Counted from the first letter of the stretch, positions 9,383 to 16,875 are shown. The stretch is 64,000 nucleotides of DNA from Vibrio comitans (GCA_024346835.1 AP024866.1:372001-436000), one strand, 5' to 3'. The notes: generated by a model from the sequence alone, not told the origin. Numbers and translations: made by a program.

Positions 9383-10183
9383 ATGAGACTGATTCCGTTA
9401 AGCAATGCTGAAAAAGTAGGTAAGTGGGCTGCTCGTCATATCGTTGCAAGCATCAACAAGTTCCAACCAACAGCGGAGCGACCATTTGTACTTGGTCTAC
9501 CAACTGGTGGTACTCCACTGACCACCTACAAAGCTTTGATTGAACTATATGAAGCGGGTGAAGTGAGCTTCAAGAACGTTGTTACCTTTAACATGGATGA
9601 GTACGTGGGCATCGATCCTGAGCATCCAGAGTCTTATCGTTCTTTCATGTACAACAACTTCTTTAATCATGTTGATGTTCAAGAAGAAAACATCAACCTG
9701 CTTGATGGTTTAGCTGATGATATCGATGCTCACTGTGCGGCATATGAAGCTAAAATGAAGTCTTACGGTAAGATTAACCTATTCATGGGTGGTGTTGGTA
9801 TTGATGGGCACATTGCTTTCAATGAGCCAGGCTCATCTCTATCATCACGCACGCGTATTAAGACTCTAACTGAAGACACTCGTATTGCGAACTCTCGTTT
9901 CTTTGATGGTGACATCAACCAAGTGCCAAAATACGCACTCACTATTGGTGTAGCTACTTTGCTAGATGCTGAAGAAGTGATGATTCTTTCTCTAGGCCAC
10001 AATAAAGCACAAGCATTGCAGATGGCAGTTGAAGGCAGTGTAAACCACATGTGGACCGTGACAGCTCTGCAGCTTCACAATAAGGCTGTAATCGTTGCTG
10101 ATGAGCCTGCACAGCAAGAACTTAAAGTGAAAACAGTGAAGTACTTTAACGAGCTAGAAGCTGAGAACATCAAAGATCTATAA
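9383..10183 (+). CDS. nagB: Glucosamine-6-phosphate deaminase
   Basis: Converts glucosamine-6-phosphate to fructose-6-phosphate plus ammonium, the catabolic reverse of GlmS. The 266-aa length equals that of the E. coli enzyme and active-site numbering is preserved: D72 in NMDEYVG, and D141, H143 and E148 in [29 protein letters not shown] gives a good ribosome binding site. It stands alone on the plus strand, divergent from the DeoR-glmS unit, and ends in its own terminator. No nagA or nagE is adjacent. Confidence 0.98.
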   Translation: MRLIPLSNAEKVGKWAARHIVASINKFQPTAERPFVLGLPTGGTPLTTYKALIELYEAGEVSFKNVVTFNMDEYVGIDPEHPESYRSFMYNNFFNHVDVQEENINLLDGLADDIDAHCAAYEAKMKSYGKINLFMGGVGIDGHIAFNEPGSSLSSRTRIKTLTEDTRIANSRFFDGDINQVPKYALTIGVATLLDAEEVMILSLGHNKAQALQMAVEGSVNHMWTVTALQLHNKAVIVADEPAQQELKVKTVKYFNELEAENIKDL

Positions 10184-10220
10184 GCTTAGCTAGATTGATA
10201 AGGCTTGATTTCAGAGAATA

Positions 10221-10246
10221 AAAAAACCACCGCAAGGTGGTTTTTT
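10221..10246. terminator. Bidirectional terminator between nagB and mtlR
   Basis: The stem AACCACC / GGTGGTT with a GCAA tetraloop is flanked by six A and six T. It serves nagB on the plus strand and mtlR, whose stop is at 10248, on the minus strand. Confidence 0.88.
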
Positions 10247-10247
10247 G

Positions 10248-10784
10248 TTAGGAGGTTAAATCATTTTCTCGACAGAGTTTATTGATGATATCCGTTATGG
10301 CCAGCACTAGGGTTGAGCGCACTCTCTGGAAGTGTCGCGTTAGAAACATATCTAACGTGGCGCCACTCATACCTTCTGCCAGCGTCGCATCAAACTCAAG
10401 TGGCATAATGCCCTTAATCGAGTTGATCTTATTGAGTTCAAACAATACATCAACCTCTGTGAAGCTGACGTCTTCTCCCTGAATTTTTGCCCACTCCCTT
10501 AGTGTCATGAAGATTTCTATATCATCGTAGACTTCTTTGGAGATGCTTCCTAACCCTAACAAAAGCTTGGTTCTTACTTGAATTTCACCTAAAGGACCAT
10601 CGTTGGTTAATAGGGGATCAACCACATATTTAACCGCATAGTCGTCTTTGAATAAGATGCTTTTGAGCAATGCATCAACGGTATCGTCTAATGCATCAAA
10701 AGCAGTTAGCAGGCACTCATGAGCGCTTTCTGCTTCAGAAAGGGCCTCAAGAAGTTCTGTTTCATGCTCAGGGGTTATGGGCAT
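10248..10784 (-). CDS. mtlR: Mannitol operon repressor
   Basis: A 178-residue MtlR-family regulator that represses mannitol use. I chose the ATG at 10782-10784 (MPITPEHETELLEALSEAES), which has AAGAG four bases upstream. The frame could be extended to an ATG overlapping the mtlD stop at 10853, but that extension encodes a strong terminator hairpin and unrelated residues. Family motifs include FDALDDTVDALL, GPLGEIQVRTKLLLGLG and IFMTLREWAK. It is the last gene of mtlA-mtlD-mtlR and lies behind the 10811-10838 attenuator, so its level should be low. Confidence 0.93.
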   Translation of the reverse strand: MPITPEHETELLEALSEAESAHECLLTAFDALDDTVDALLKSILFKDDYAVKYVVDPLLTNDGPLGEIQVRTKLLLGLGSISKEVYDDIEIFMTLREWAKIQGEDVSFTEVDVLFELNKINSIKGIMPLEFDATLAEGMSGATLDMFLTRHFQRVRSTLVLAITDIINKLCRENDLTS

Positions 10785-10810
10785 ATAACTCTTATTATTG
10801 TGGGGATTAA

Positions 10811-10838
10811 AATTAAAAGGTGCCTCATAAGAGGCACC
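10811..10838 (-). terminator. Intrinsic terminator/attenuator between mtlD and mtlR
   Basis: Minus strand: a perfect 8-bp stem GGTGCCTC / GAGGCACC with loop TTAT, followed by TTTTAATT. It lies 12 bp after the mtlD stop and 27 bp before the mtlR start. Confidence 0.82.
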
Positions 10839-10849
10839 TCTGGTTTGGA

Positions 10850-11998
10850 TCATTTAATCGCTAGGTAAGCTTGTTCCGCTAGTTTAACAACTTCAGCATC
10901 AACATTCAGCTCAGAGTAGTGTGCTAATGTCTCAGCAAAGCCTTTTTCTGCAAACATAGCTTGAAGTTCAACAGCTTGTGGATCGTCGTCATTCTTATAA
11001 TGGAATGCAGCGGCGATGCCTTTTAGTAGGTGTTTGTTTGGTAGATTGTACTCTAGAGTCCCGTTTAGCGGTTTGATCAAACGGTCTTGAGGGCTTAGCT
11101 TACGAATAGGTTGACGGCCTACGCGATCAACTTCATCTCGAAGGAACGGGTTAGCGAATCGACCAAGAATCTTTTGAATGTAAGCTGCGTGAGCTTCTGG
11201 ATCGAAGCCGTAGCGACGAATCAATACCTCACCACTTTCTTCCATCGCCGCTTTTACTTCAGCAAGAATTGCAGGATCTTCGATTGAGTCTTTGATGGTC
11301 TCGTGACCAGCAAGAACACCAAGGTACGCAGTGATTAAGTGACCTGTGTTAAGAGTAAATAGTTTACGCTCAACAAATGCCATTAGGTTATCAGTACATT
11401 CCATACCTGGGATGTTAGGAATCTCACCCTTGAATTGAGTTTGATCTACAATCCACTCACTAAAGGTTTCTACAGTTACAGCTAGTGGATCTGTTTCACC
11501 TTCTTCTGCTGGTGGAACGATACGGTCTACTGCTGAATCAACAAAACCTACAAATTGGTCAGCTTTAGCTTTTACTTCATCACTTAGGTGACCGTAAACC
11601 GCTTCTTTAAGCTGAGTAGTACCACGTACCATGTTTTCACAAGCAATGATGTTTAGTGGTGCTTCGTTACCTTGTGAGAAACGCAACTCAAGGCCTTGTG
11701 CGATGGTCTTTGAGATGATGTTAAGAACCGTTGGACCTACAGCAGTTGTCACCATATCTGACTCTGCAATGCAGTTCACAACTTCAGGGCTAGTTGAGTT
11801 GACTGCGGTTACGTTTGAAACGGTGTCTACAACACAATCCGCGCCAACAACCTTAACAGAATACTCATTTCGCTCGATCAGAGCGTTTACTACAGTTTCA
11901 TTTACATCTGCAAATGTCACAGCGATACCAGCATCAGCAAGTAGCTTACCGATAAAACCACGACCAATGTTACCTGCGCCAAAATGTAAAGCTTTCAT
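10850..11998 (-). CDS. mtlD: Mannitol-1-phosphate 5-dehydrogenase
   Basis: Oxidises mannitol-1-phosphate, the product of the MtlA transport step, to fructose-6-phosphate with NAD. The 382 residues match the usual length of the family. The N-terminal Rossmann nucleotide-binding motif is [20 protein letters not shown]. The C-terminal mannitol dehydrogenase domain carries [16 protein letters not shown], with the catalytic Lys and the NTGH motif of this family. It follows mtlA after a 100-bp gap that contains a strong terminator hairpin. Confidence 0.97.
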   Translation of the reverse strand: MKALHFGAGNIGRGFIGKLLADAGIAVTFADVNETVVNALIERNEYSVKVVGADCVVDTVSNVTAVNSTSPEVVNCIAESDMVTTAVGPTVLNIISKTIAQGLELRFSQGNEAPLNIIACENMVRGTTQLKEAVYGHLSDEVKAKADQFVGFVDSAVDRIVPPAEEGETDPLAVTVETFSEWIVDQTQFKGEIPNIPGMECTDNLMAFVERKLFTLNTGHLITAYLGVLAGHETIKDSIEDPAILAEVKAAMEESGEVLIRRYGFDPEAHAAYIQKILGRFANPFLRDEVDRVGRQPIRKLSPQDRLIKPLNGTLEYNLPNKHLLKGIAAAFHYKNDDDPQAVELQAMFAEKGFAETLAHYSELNVDAEVVKLAEQAYLAIK

Positions 11999-12030
11999 AA
12001 CAGTACCTAACCAATAGAAATTAATAAAAA

Positions 12031-12067
12031 TAAAAAGGAGGCCAGCATAATAAGGGGAGCTGGCCTC
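12031..12067 (-). terminator. Intrinsic terminator/attenuator between mtlA and mtlD
   Basis: Minus strand: a 9-bp perfect stem GAGGCCAGC / GCTGGCCTC with a 12-nt loop, followed by CTTTTTATTTTT. It lies between the mtlA stop and the mtlD start, so mtlD transcription should require read-through. Confidence 0.85.
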
Positions 12068-12098
12068 GTCACTTACTTAGGAGCGTGACTTAAAGCTT

Positions 12099-13985
12099 TT
12101 ACTTTCCGTTGAGGATATTCAATACATCTTGAGGGTTAGATGTAGTCTTCAACAGTTCAACAGCCTCTTCGTCATCAAGTGAATTCGTGATAGCGGTGAT
12201 TACTTGAATATGTTCGTCACCTTGTGCAGCGATACCGATTACCATCTTCGCAATATCATCTTCGTCTTCACCCCACTGAATACCTTCAGGGAATTGGCAG
12301 AACACGATGCCAGTGCTTTCAACATACTGTTTAGCTTCGATAGTGCCATGTGGTACAGCAATCGACTCACCTAGGTAGGTAGATACAAGCTCTTCACGAG
12401 CAAGCATGCCGTCTACATATTCAGGGCGAACATTGCCAAGCTTAACCAGTTGCTCACCAGCGAATTTGATGACTTCTTCTTTAGTCTTTGCTTGCATACC
12501 TAGGAAGATATTATCGTTTGATAGCTTCAATGTACCTTGTTGTGCTGGCTCTTCTTTAGCCGCTACTGGAGCCTCTGAAGCACCTTGAGCTTCTAGCAGC
12601 TGTGCAACTAGATTGTCGTATACAGCGCCGTCTAGGAAGTTAGACAGTGAAATATGATAAGCACTATCAACCACTGAGCGAGCACGGTCTGTTAGATCTT
12701 TGTGTGTTACAACGATATCGACGTCTTGCGGTAAGTTATTGATTGCTAAGTTGGTGACTGAAATATCTAGACCTGCAGCTTCAACTTTTTTGCGCAGTAG
12801 ACCTGCACCCATTGCACTTGAACCCATACCAGCGTCACACGCTACGATGATGTTCTTTACTGCTGACATGTTTACATCAGCGTTTGCAGCTTGGCCTTTA
12901 GAAGACGCTTTCATGTCTTTCATTTGGCTCGCAGCTTTCTCTAGAGAATCTTCTTCATCATCTGTTTGAGCTTGAGTTTTCATTAGTAGCGATGCAACAA
13001 GGAATGATACCGCTGCTGCTGCGACTACAGAAAGAATTACACCGATGAATGAATCTTTAGGTGTCATGATTAGAACTGCAAAGATAGAGCCCGGTGAAGC
13101 TGGAGAAATTAGACCTGAGCTAAATACTACGTTAGTGAATACACCCGTCATACCACCTGCGATTACAGCAAGGATTAGACGAGGGTTCATCAATACGTAT
13201 GGGAAGTAGATTTCGTGGATACCACCAAAGAAGTGGATAATAGAAGCACCAGCGGCAGATTGCTTAGCATTGCCTTTACCAAATACCATGTAAGCTAGAA
13301 GTAGACCAAGACCTGGACCTGGGTTCGCTTCAATTAGGAAGAAGATTGAACGACCTAGTTCTTCAGATTGCTGTACACCTAGTGGAGTAAAGATACCGTG
13401 GTTGATTGCGTTGTTTAGGAATAGGATCTTTGCAGGCTCTACGAAAATAGAGGCTAAAGGAAGTAGGCCAGCGTTTACCATTACATCTACACCAGCTGCT
13501 AGGCCAGAAGATAGAAGTTTAACAGCAGGACCAATCACCAAGAACGCTAGGATGGCACAAATCATACCAACGATACCAGCAGAGAAGTTGTTGACCAACA
13601 TCTCAAAACCGCTCTTCACTTTACCGTGAACTGCAGCGTCAAATTTCTTGATTGCTAGGCCGCCTAAAGGACCTACGATCATTGCACCCATGAACATTGG
13701 GATGTCAGTACCGACGATGACACCCATAGTAGTGATTGCACCTACTACTGCACCACGGTCACCACCGACCATTTTACCACCTGTGTAACCGATTAAGAGC
13801 GGTAGAAGGTAGGTGATCATAGGACCAACCATAGCTGCTAACGTTTCGTTAGGAATCCAGCCTGTTGGAATGAATAGGGCGGTAATGAAACCCCAAGCAA
13901 TGAATGCCCCAATATTAGGCATAACCATGTTGGAGAGGAAACGACCAAAGTTCTGTACTTTGATCTTAGCTTCGGGAGATAGCAT
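12099..13985 (-). CDS. mtlA: PTS mannitol transporter, EIICBA
   Basis: Imports mannitol across the inner membrane and phosphorylates it to mannitol-1-phosphate. The ATG at 13983-13985 (MLSPEAKIKVQNFGRFLSNM) has GAGGT seven bases upstream. The longer frame to 14081 adds unrelated residues over the leader. Numbering from this start, the IIC membrane domain occupies about 1-335, with the GGIHE substrate motif (H257). The IIB domain has phospho-Cys C383 (VACDAGMGSS). The IIA domain at about 490-628 has phospho-His H546 (VPHGT). All three PTS modules are intact, with a roughly 40-residue acidic/Ala linker between IIC and IIB. Control is by the CRP-rich region upstream and by MtlR. Confidence 0.98.
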   Translation of the reverse strand: MLSPEAKIKVQNFGRFLSNMVMPNIGAFIAWGFITALFIPTGWIPNETLAAMVGPMITYLLPLLIGYTGGKMVGGDRGAVVGAITTMGVIVGTDIPMFMGAMIVGPLGGLAIKKFDAAVHGKVKSGFEMLVNNFSAGIVGMICAILAFLVIGPAVKLLSSGLAAGVDVMVNAGLLPLASIFVEPAKILFLNNAINHGIFTPLGVQQSEELGRSIFFLIEANPGPGLGLLLAYMVFGKGNAKQSAAGASIIHFFGGIHEIYFPYVLMNPRLILAVIAGGMTGVFTNVVFSSGLISPASPGSIFAVLIMTPKDSFIGVILSVVAAAAVSFLVASLLMKTQAQTDDEEDSLEKAASQMKDMKASSKGQAANADVNMSAVKNIIVACDAGMGSSAMGAGLLRKKVEAAGLDISVTNLAINNLPQDVDIVVTHKDLTDRARSVVDSAYHISLSNFLDGAVYDNLVAQLLEAQGASEAPVAAKEEPAQQGTLKLSNDNIFLGMQAKTKEEVIKFAGEQLVKLGNVRPEYVDGMLAREELVSTYLGESIAVPHGTIEAKQYVESTGIVFCQFPEGIQWGEDEDDIAKMVIGIAAQGDEHIQVITAITNSLDDEEAVELLKTTSNPQDVLNILNGK

Positions 13986-14089
13986 AGAGTGACCTCGTTT
14001 ATTATTTGAGCCAGTTGGCAGTGTTGTTTTGTTTAACGTTGACAAAAATCTATCACATAAAATTGAAAACGCACGGCTCACCCAGAAAG

Positions 14090-14106
14090 CGTGATAAATA
14101 TCACAC
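14090..14106. promoter_or_regulatory. CRP-like site 1 upstream of mtlA
   Basis: Near-perfect palindrome CGTGATAAATATCACAC, matching the TGTGA-N6-TCACA consensus at nine of ten positions. It lies about 105-120 bp upstream of the mtlA start. Confidence 0.65.
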
Positions 14107-14131
14107 CAGTTCTGTTTGTACTATTAATTAA

Positions 14132-14149
14132 CAGTGATCTGAATCACAT
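14132..14149. promoter_or_regulatory. CRP-like site 2 upstream of mtlA
   Basis: AGTGATCTGAATCACA matches TGTGA-N6-TCACA at nine of ten positions, 42 bp from site 1 (about four helical turns, so on the same face). Confidence 0.65.
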
Positions 14150-14160
14150 AAAAGCTGTGT

Positions 14161-14186
14161 CAATAAATTACATAAGCAATTTATTG
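14161..14186. repeat. Perfect 9-bp inverted repeat in the mtlA control region
   Basis: CAATAAATT (14161-14169) and AATTTATTG (14178-14186) enclose 8 bp. It is AT-rich with no following T-run, so it is more likely a protein site or RNA structure than a terminator. It lies between CRP-like sites 2 and 3. Confidence 0.5.
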
Positions 14187-14205
14187 AGATTTACTCTCAT
14201 TTGAC

Positions 14206-14221
14206 TCCGATCTAGATCACA
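14206..14221. promoter_or_regulatory. CRP-like site 3 upstream of mtlA
   Basis: On the minus strand it reads TGTGATCTAGATCGGA: a perfect left half and core (TGTGATCTAGATC), with the outer right half degenerate. Confidence 0.55.
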
Positions 14222-14225
14222 CTTT

Positions 14226-14243
14226 ATTCTCTTTAGAGAGAAT
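14226..14243. repeat. 7-bp inverted repeat in the mtlA control region
   Basis: ATTCTCT and AGAGAAT enclose the tetraloop TTAG; on the plus strand ATTTATT follows. This could be a weak plus-strand terminator for an antisense RNA, or an operator. Confidence 0.35.
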
Positions 14244-14249
14244 ATTTAT

Positions 14250-14265
14250 TGTGATTTAAATCTCA
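14250..14265. promoter_or_regulatory. CRP-like site 4 upstream of mtlA
   Basis: TGTGATTTAAATCTCA is a perfect TGTGA half with TCTCA in place of TCACA. It is 44 bp from site 3, again about four helical turns. Confidence 0.55.
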
Positions 14266-14578
14266 TTTTTTGTATTTAATACATAATTACGGTGAATTGA
14301 TGGTTGGTTTGTAAGCGTGACTTGTATGATTCATGCGCAGATTAGGGCTGGCAGTAACATTCTGTAATTAAATTACATTGTGGCTGTGTGACATGCTAAA
14401 AAGTGAGGAGCTGCACTTTACCTGTGTGAAGTAGCAAGCTCATGTAGAACTATTGTTTATTGAAGGGAAGATACTGCTTCATAGTCGAGTGATTAATATT
14501 TTATGGACGCTCTGACTTGAACATTGCACGTGACACTCCTAGCTTTGAGATACAGACAAACTCACTCAAGGTATGCGT
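14266..14578. other. Remainder of the long mtlA/VOC intergenic region
   Basis: The gap between mtlA and the divergent VOC gene is nearly 600 bp. Beyond the CRP-like sites I see no gene. It may hold the promoter of the plus-strand gene at 14579. In Vibrio cholerae the mtlA leader is targeted by the antisense sRNA MtlS; a counterpart here is possible but I could not identify its ends. Confidence 0.35.
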
Positions 14579-14998
14579 ATGAGCCAACTGACTCCATATT
14601 TGTTTTTCTCAGGGAAATGCGAACAGGCCCTAGGTTTTTATTGTGATGTTTTTTCTGGTGAGGTTGTTTCGCAGCAACTCTTCTCTGACGCTCCACAGGT
14701 AATAGAAGGCGCTGAACCTCATTGGATTATGCATGCTGAGTTTAAATGCCCTCATTTTACACTGATGATGTCAGACGGCCTGAAAAGCACAGAGAGAGAC
14801 GGTCCTATAGCCCTGTCTATAATGCTTGATGATATGAGCCAGCAGGCTGAGATATTTAATGCATTGGCAGAAGAGGGGCAGGTGATTATGCCTCTAACCG
14901 ATATGTTCTGGGGTGCTCACTTTGGTCAGCTGGTTGATAAATTTGGTATCCGTTGGATGCTCCATTGCCAGAATGATGTAGGGGCTAACAATCAATAG
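14579..14998 (+). CDS. VOC family protein, PhnB/YjdN-like
   Basis: A 139-aa glyoxalase/bleomycin-resistance fold protein. The second of two close ATGs (MSQLTPYLFF) is preferred, as AAGG lies seven bases before it. PhnB-type hallmarks are present: YLFFSGKCEQALGFYCDVFSGEV, then HAEFKCPHFTLMMSD and the terminal DKFGIRWMLHC. Members are small dimeric, often metal-binding proteins whose substrates are mostly unknown. It stands alone between the mtlA control region and the tRNA cluster, so context gives no clue to its role. Confidence 0.85.
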   Translation: MSQLTPYLFFSGKCEQALGFYCDVFSGEVVSQQLFSDAPQVIEGAEPHWIMHAEFKCPHFTLMMSDGLKSTERDGPIALSIMLDDMSQQAEIFNALAEEGQVIMPLTDMFWGAHFGQLVDKFGIRWMLHCQNDVGANNQ

Positions 14999-15058
14999 TG
15001 GTTTGATACCTGTATTGGCAACTTGGAATATTTTTCCCCTAGTTCATTCTGAACTAGA

Positions 15059-15134
15059 TATATTCATCGCTCACAAAGTTCTTATTCTTCAGATACAGAA
15101 AAGCCCCAGTCCGAAGACTAGGGCTTACAATGTG
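15059..15134 (-). repeat. tRNA-operon tail repeat, copy 1
   Basis: First of three copies of a roughly 75-bp unit: ATTCATCG(C/T)TCACAAAG, a short variable stretch, CAGATACA, then a terminator hairpin and the sequence AATGTGG. The other copies are at 15175-15253 and 16390-16464. The units sit at the 3' ends of tRNA operons. Confidence 0.7.
15099..15126 (-). terminator. Second terminator of tRNA operon A
   Basis: Minus strand: stem AAGCCCTAGTC / GACTGGGGCTT (one G-U pair) closed by TTCG, a very stable tetraloop, followed by TTCTGT. The U-tract is weaker than in the sibling copies. Confidence 0.75.
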
Positions 15135-15174
15135 GTTTCGCTTGTAATACTTGAATGGGCCGGCCATCCGGTTG
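15127..15174 (-). pseudogene. tRNA-Asn 3'-half remnant (operon A tail)
   Basis: The plus-strand stretch TGGTTTCGCTTGTAATACTT aligns with the 3' end of the intact tRNA-Asn genes (TGGCTCCCCCTGCAAGACTT) with scattered substitutions. After that the homology is lost. There is no anticodon or 5' half. It lies between two terminator copies, so it is likely untranscribed debris of a former tRNA. Confidence 0.55.
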
Positions 15175-15253
15175 CGACATATGCATCGTTCACAAAGTTC
15201 TTGTTCTCAGATACAAAAAAGCCCCAGTCCGAAGACTAGGGCTTATAATGTGG
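15175..15253 (-). repeat. tRNA-operon tail repeat, copy 2
   Basis: Second copy of the unit at 15059-15134, nearly identical, beginning GCGACATATGCATCGTTCAC on the plus strand. It abuts the 3' end of the last tRNA-Asn. Confidence 0.7.
15214..15244 (-). terminator. Terminator of tRNA operon A
   Basis: Minus strand: 11-bp stem AAGCCCTAGTC / GACTGGGGCTT with a TTCG loop, followed by TTTTTTGTAT. It lies seven bases after the CCA end of tRNA-Asn 15251-15326. Confidence 0.88.
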
Positions 15254-15326
15254 CTCCCCCTGCAAGACTTGAACTTGCGACATACGGATTAACAGTCCGC
15301 CGTTCTACCAACTGAACTAAGGGGGA
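15251..15326 (-). tRNA. tRNA-Asn (GUU)
   Basis: A 76-nt cloverleaf on the minus strand: acceptor TCCCCCT / AGGGGGA, anticodon GTT within ACTGTTAAT, T-loop TTCAAGT, and an encoded CCA. It is the last tRNA of operon A, directly before the terminator. Confidence 0.97.
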
Positions 15327-15346
15327 ATTACTTTTAAGCAAATAAA

Positions 15347-15423
<77 letters not shown>

Positions 15424-15455
15424 CCGTATCAATAGCATAAGCTAGTGATGAAAAA

Positions 15456-15531
15456 TGGCTCCCCCTGCAAGACTTGAACTTGCGACATACGGATTAACAG
15501 TCCGCCGTTCTACCAACTGAACTAAGGGGGA
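15456..15531 (-). tRNA. tRNA-Asn (GUU)
   Basis: Identical to the tRNA-Asn at 15251-15326, including the encoded CCA. The Asn-Thr pair is tandemly repeated in operon A, and part of the flanking spacer is also repeated. Confidence 0.97.
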
Positions 15532-15552
15532 ATTACTTTTAAAGTAAATAAA

Positions 15553-15628
<76 letters not shown>

Positions 15629-15674
15629 ACACTTATATTTCTTACTGATGTCTAAGACACCAACAATTAAATTG

Positions 15675-15750
15675 TGGTGCCCGGAGGCGGAATCGAACCA
15701 CCGACACGAGGATTTTCAATCCTCTGCTCTACCGACTGAGCTATCCGGGC
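15675..15750 (-). tRNA. tRNA-Phe (GAA)
   Basis: A 76-nt cloverleaf: acceptor GCCCGGA / TCCGGGC, anticodon GAA within ATTGAAAAT, anticodon stem GAGGA / TCCTC, encoded CCA. First gene of operon A, ten bases from the promoter -10 element. Confidence 0.97.
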
Positions 15751-15759
15751 GACGGGGGG

Positions 15760-15789
15760 TATTAAACGGTTTTTCGTTATTCAGGTCAA
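15760..15789 (-). promoter_or_regulatory. Promoter of tRNA operon A
   Basis: Minus strand: -35 TTGACC (15784-15789), 17-18 bp spacer, -10 TTTAATA (15760-15766), then the GC-rich discriminator CCCCCCGTC before tRNA-Phe. A GC-rich discriminator is the hallmark of ppGpp/DksA-repressed stable RNA promoters. Confidence 0.75.
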
Positions 15790-16325
15790 CAAAAAAATGC
15801 AAAAAATATTCCACTTGATGAAATTCTAGTCCGAAGCGTACATTTTATGTATAAAAGAGCACTTTTTTCACCAATTAATAACTAATTCTTTTCTTATTGC
15901 TACATTTTTTGGTTACCGCATATAGGGTAGCGATTGATAAACCTATGACTTAGTGATGATGATACAGAGATCGTACTGAGTAATAACTTATTGATCGCTA
16001 ACTGAGAGTATATTCAGAGATAAGCGGATAGATAAATTTTTGAGTGCTGAATTGTTGCTCTTTTAGTTCAAGGGTAGAAAGAGCTCAACTAGGGAGGTAT
16101 GGCTACTGTTGAAATATCAATGTGTGCTCTGATTCTGCTGATTGGTAGTTAGCCTGGGTGGCAAAGGTAAAATGGTGGCACAAGCAAGATGGAGTCCAAA
16201 GAGAAACTGGTGTCTTCCCCGAGTGGTTTTATCGGGGATCTGAGTAGTTCAGCAGTTGAAAAGGTCTCTATAAAGTTATTCGGAGACGACGGTAATGAGA
16301 AAGCTTGAAGATTTAAAAGAAACTA
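15790..16325. other. Unassigned spacer between the two tRNA operons
   Basis: About 540 bp with no convincing gene. It contains a small hairpin (CCCCGA at 16217-16222 with TCGGGG at 16232-16237). I found no protein, tRNA or known RNA family. It may be debris from the tRNA-array duplication. Confidence 0.4.
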
Positions 16326-16389
16326 GTTCAAAGACTAAGGCTTATAATGTAGTTCCCCTGCGGGGCTCGAACAGGCCGACCAACTGGGT
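16326..16389 (-). pseudogene. Decayed terminator plus tRNA 3' remnant (operon B tail)
   Basis: AAAGACTAAGGCTTATAATG corresponds to the right arm and flank of the operon terminators, with the left arm lost. The following TAGTTCCCCTGCGGGGCTCG resembles a tRNA 3' half (T-arm TTCGAGC on the minus strand), with the CCA changed to CTA. The segment then matches the 15150-15180 region, so the two operon tails share a common origin. Confidence 0.5.
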
Positions 16390-16464
16390 GCGACATATTC
16401 ATCGTTCACAAAGTTTTTCAGATACAAAAAAGCCCCAGTCCGAAGACTAGGGCTTGTAATGTGG
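16390..16464 (-). repeat. tRNA-operon tail repeat, copy 3
   Basis: Third copy of the unit described at 15059-15134, with a slightly shortened variable stretch. It adjoins the last tRNA-Asn of operon B. Confidence 0.7.
16425..16455 (-). terminator. Terminator of tRNA operon B
   Basis: Same hairpin as at 15214-15244 (stem AAGCCCTAGTC / GACTGGGGCTT, loop TTCG, then TTTTTTGTAT), lying just after the operon B tRNA-Asn. Confidence 0.88.
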
Positions 16465-16537
16465 CTCCCCTTGCAAGACTTGAACTTGCGACATACGGAT
16501 TAACAGTCCGCCGTTCTACCAACTGAACTAAAGGGGA
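16462..16537 (-). tRNA. tRNA-Asn (GUU), acceptor-stem variant
   Basis: As the other tRNA-Asn genes, but the acceptor stem is TCCCCTT / AAGGGGA. The two differences are compensatory, so pairing is kept. Anticodon GTT, encoded CCA. Last gene of operon B. Confidence 0.96.
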
Positions 16538-16575
16538 ATTATTTGTGCAATGTTTTCACATTCAGCACCAAATAA

Positions 16576-16651
16576 TGGTGCCTCGAGGCGGAGTCGAACC
16601 ACCGACACGCGGATTTTCAATCCGCTGCTCTACCAACTGAGCTATCGAGGC
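16576..16651 (-). tRNA. tRNA-Phe (GAA), divergent isodecoder
   Basis: Cloverleaf with acceptor GCCTCGA / TCGAGGC and anticodon stem GCGGA / TCCGC, anticodon GAA, encoded CCA. It differs from the other two tRNA-Phe genes in both stems by compensatory changes, with loops conserved. Third gene of operon B. Confidence 0.95.
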
Positions 16652-16659
16652 ATAAAGAA

Positions 16660-16735
<76 letters not shown>

Positions 16736-16789
16736 ACACTTTATTCTTTGTGCAATGTTGACGTTACTTGAACACCAACAATCAAATTG

Positions 16790-16865
16790 TGGTGCCCGGA
16801 GGCGGAATCGAACCACCGACACGAGGATTTTCAATCCTCTGCTCTACCGACTGAGCTATCCGGGC
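16790..16865 (-). tRNA. tRNA-Phe (GAA)
   Basis: Identical to the operon A tRNA-Phe at 15675-15750, including flanking sequence (CAATTAAATTGTGG versus CAATCAAATTGTGG on the plus strand). First gene of operon B. Confidence 0.97.
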
Positions 16866-16875
16866 AACGGAGCGC

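Noticed and set aside
10785..10853. Longer mtlR starting at an ATG overlapping the mtlD stop
   Set aside because: The extra codons span a strong terminator hairpin and do not look like MtlR. The ATG at 10784 has a better ribosome binding site.
13986..14081. Longer mtlA reading frame
   Set aside because: The extra 32 codons cover the leader; MLSPEAK is the family start and has GAGGT before it.
15003..15239. 78-codon plus-strand frame over the tRNA tail repeats
   Set aside because: It is made of two copies of the terminator repeat, so it is not a gene.
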